DNA from: JBDTLH01 sp039934875
GTDB taxonomy: Bacteria; Acidobacteriota; Terriglobia; Terriglobales; Acidobacteriaceae
Direction: 5' to 3'
Assembly: GCA_039934875.1 (NCBI GenBank)
Contig: JBDTLH010000193.1
Coordinates: 1-6,695, forward strand
DNA: 6,695 nt
Positions 5,033 through 6,695 of this stretch are shown here, piece after piece; the first letter of the stretch is position 1, and every line of letters begins with the position of its first letter. The translations under genes were made by a program, and so were the position numbers. Below the pieces are notes generated by a model. That model was given only the letters and a program-made list of their open reading frames with translations. It was not told where the DNA came from and ran no database searches.

Positions 5033-6695
5033 TCAAGGTTGAAGGGAGGTAGCGGATCTTTCCGCAGCTTTCTTCGCTTCGGGTTTTCCCGCGTCGAGGT
5101 GGTTCCAGTTGAGGATCGCATTGAATCCCAGAAAGTAGGTGCCTTGCGTCTGCCAGCGCCAGAAGGGACGCAGTGCGAACATCACCACATGTCCCCCGCC
5201 GAGCGGAACATCGACGACCAACGGGTGGCCGGCGAGATATTGCGGGCCGGCGAGGCCCCCGGAGAGAAGAATTTCTTCCGGCTTCCTGGGGAATTCCATC
5301 ACCACACGGGGTTTGGCATTCTCGTCAAAGATCACGCCATACTGCCGCAGCATACGCTGCATCGCTTCGGCTTCGCTGAGTTGCGAGGGCTGCTTGGTTT
5401 GTGGCAAAGGGTTCTCATCGGGATCATAAGGCGAGAGCTTTTCCGGTACCGCGTTGGGAGTAATGTCCTGGCCCACTCCGGGAATGGCGGGTGGCCTGCC
5501 AAAGCCGCCGAAGCCGGGCGTGGCGTTCACGTGCAGCACCGGCTCCTGACTGAAGTAAATAGGCAGTTGATTGCCGTCATATCCATAAGTAATGGGACTC
5601 TTTTTGTCGGTGATGATGCCGCGCAGGATCGATCCCTTCACGTAAAGCTGGGTCGGATGCTCGACCGTAATCGAAGTCGTGATCCCATAATCCGGCAGGA
5701 TCATGGAGGTTGAGCCTTCGGTGATGAGTGTTCCACCTTGCTGCACGAACTTGGTCAACTCGGTAAGGCCTTCGATGCCCATGCCGCCGCGAATATCATC
5801 GCTCGAATCGTTGGCTCCAAGGTTAGGCGTGAGGTCTGATTTCTTGTAAGGGATGGGGTCAGTCCCGACCTTGGGAATGCCATTCACCTGCGAGACCGAA
5901 CTGCCGCCGACGCTGGGGAAGAGTATCACGTCGTACTTGCTGCGCAGATTTCCTTCGCGCAACTTCTGGTCTGCGAAGTAGGTATAGGGGATGCCGTAGT
6001 GGTCGAGCGCCGCGCGCACCCATCCTTCATCCTGGGTGCGCTGCCAGGTGTGTACGTATCCGATGCGGGGGACCGTAAGCTCGTGCGTCTTGACCGCGGG
6101 CGCGGAGCCGGTCGCCCAGGCAGAGAGCCCCAGTTCTTTGATCGAAGGCGCAAGCTTGCTGGTGTCTGCATCGGGGATGATGAAGGCGCCGGCGCGGAAA
6201 TGATGTCCGTCGAGATCGAAGTCGTCTTCAGCGGCCAACATTTTGGTGTCTGCATTTTTGAAGCGGAAGGTGACCAGCGTGTTGTCGCTGGTGTGGTCCA
6301 CGATCAACGTGTTGCCGGAGCCGGTAATAGCGCCGGGGATGCGCGTGTCCTCGGTGATCATCATCGCGGGCAAATTGAAAATAGCTTTATCCGCGATGGT
6401 TTCAACCTTCACGTCGCGCATCAGCGGCATCGTCCATCCGGTGTCGTCATAAGGCAGCGGGTTGGCCGAGGGATAATTCTGCAGTGCGAAATACATGTCC
6501 ACCAGCGTGCGATACGGCTGGTCGGCGCGGATTACGTAGTCTCCGGGGGCGACACTCACCTTGCCGAACGTGCCCGCGCTGCTGGCGCGCTCGACCTCGA
6601 CTCCTTGATGGCGCAGGTCGTTGACCATGTCCGCGGCCTCCACCTTGCGGCGCTGTTGCGCCGGGATGACCCATCCGTTTATGGGGCCATTTTTG
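5033..6695 (-). CDS. M14-family metallopeptidase, C-terminal part (N-terminus outside window)
   Basis: The frame is open from the right edge to the TGA at 5035-5033, giving 553 visible residues. The GTG at 6643-6641 is not the true start, because the coding frame continues upstream with KNGPINGWVIPAQQRRK. I recognise the C-terminal half of the large exported zinc carboxypeptidase-like (M14) proteins common in Acidobacteriota and relatives, normally about 900-1000 residues; the zinc-binding catalytic domain must lie outside the window. The visible part shows a beta-rich region, then a glutamine-amidotransferase-like Rossmann segment. That segment begins at IGYVHTWQRTQDEGWVRAAL (about 211-230) and includes KYDVILFPSVGG (about 253-264) and EGLTELTKFVQQGGTLITEG (about 308-327). 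A Pro/Gly-rich linker (GFGGFGRPPAIPGVG, about 395-409) and a C-terminal GGGHVVMFALRPFWRWQTQG segment follow. No cysteine occurs anywhere in the visible part, so the amidotransferase-like domain lacks its nucleophile; this also fits an exported protein. Substrate unknown. Confidence 0.85.
   Translation of the reverse strand, partial: KNGPINGWVIPAQQRRKVEAADMVNDLRHQGVEVERASSAGTFGKVSVAPGDYVIRADQPYRTLVDMYFALQNYPSANPLPYDDTGWTMPLMRDVKVETIADKAIFNLPAMMITEDTRIPGAITGSGNTLIVDHTSDNTLVTFRFKNADTKMLAAEDDFDLDGHHFRAGAFIIPDADTSKLAPSIKELGLSAWATGSAPAVKTHELTVPRIGYVHTWQRTQDEGWVRAALDHYGIPYTYFADQKLREGNLRSKYDVILFPSVGGSSVSQVNGIPKVGTDPIPYKKSDLTPNLGANDSSDDIRGGMGIEGLTELTKFVQQGGTLITEGSTSMILPDYGITTSITVEHPTQLYVKGSILRGIITDKKSPITYGYDGNQLPIYFSQEPVLHVNATPGFGGFGRPPAIPGVGQDITPNAVPEKLSPYDPDENPLPQTKQPSQLSEAEAMQRMLRQYGVIFDENAKPRVVMEFPRKPEEILLSGGLAGPQYLAGHPLVVDVPLGGGHVVMFALRPFWRWQTQGTYFLGFNAILNWNHLDAGKPEAKKAAERSATSLQP

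Noticed and set aside
5000..5713. 237-codon plus-strand open frame opposite the peptidase
   Set aside because: It is antisense to a convincing protein frame and shows no recognisable domain or ribosome binding site.
1..6695. Search for CRISPR arrays, tRNA genes, insertion sequences, phage or toxin-antitoxin genes
   Set aside because: I saw no regularly spaced repeats, tRNA-like sequences, transposase or integrase motifs, or long direct repeats. All seven genes are recognisable metabolic or housekeeping families.

Overview
The window is about 60% GC and carries seven protein genes packed closely together, with no RNA gene, CRISPR array or mobile element that I can see. It looks like ordinary chromosome from a Gram-negative-type bacterium. 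The long M14-family peptidase with a glutamine-amidotransferase-like C-terminal half, the SIMPL protein and the general protein style suggest Acidobacteriota (Terriglobia-like). That placement is an inference from protein recognition, not from a search.

Layout. Positions 1-278 (minus strand) hold the N-terminal part of a carboxymuconolactone decarboxylase/AhpD-like protein that runs off the left edge. Just upstream of it lies a strong minus-strand terminator (293-319) that closes rplS, the gene for ribosomal protein L19 (336-710, minus). rplS has its own good Shine-Dalgarno sequence, a structured leader and a candidate promoter (711-842). It therefore looks monocistronic here, rather than the last gene of the rpsP-rimM-trmD-rplS operon known from E. 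coli. Next come a Rieske non-heme iron oxygenase alpha subunit (861-1985, minus) and a divergent APC-family amino acid permease (1984-3408, plus). Their first possible ATG codons share a single CATG. A membrane-anchored SIMPL-domain protein (3493-4248, plus) follows the permease. It converges on a class I O-methyltransferase (4309-4989, minus), which lies 43 bp downstream of a large M14-type peptidase (5033 to the right edge, minus, N-terminus outside the window).

How the genes may work together. The clearest functional unit is the divergent oxygenase/permease pair. A transporter for an amino-acid-like or amine compound next to a Rieske monooxygenase of the glutamate-bridged type suggests uptake plus oxidative attack on that compound, but the substrate cannot be read from the sequence and no ferredoxin or reductase partner is present. 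The peptidase and methyltransferase may be co-transcribed, with a hairpin between them. rplS is housekeeping, and the AhpD-like gene is probably an antioxidant or accessory function.

I did not find a clear undescribed system. The points most worth a second look are the CATG shared by the two divergent genes, the mutually exclusive hairpins in the rplS leader, the T7 and T8 tracts in the permease gene, and the substrate of the Rieske/permease pair.
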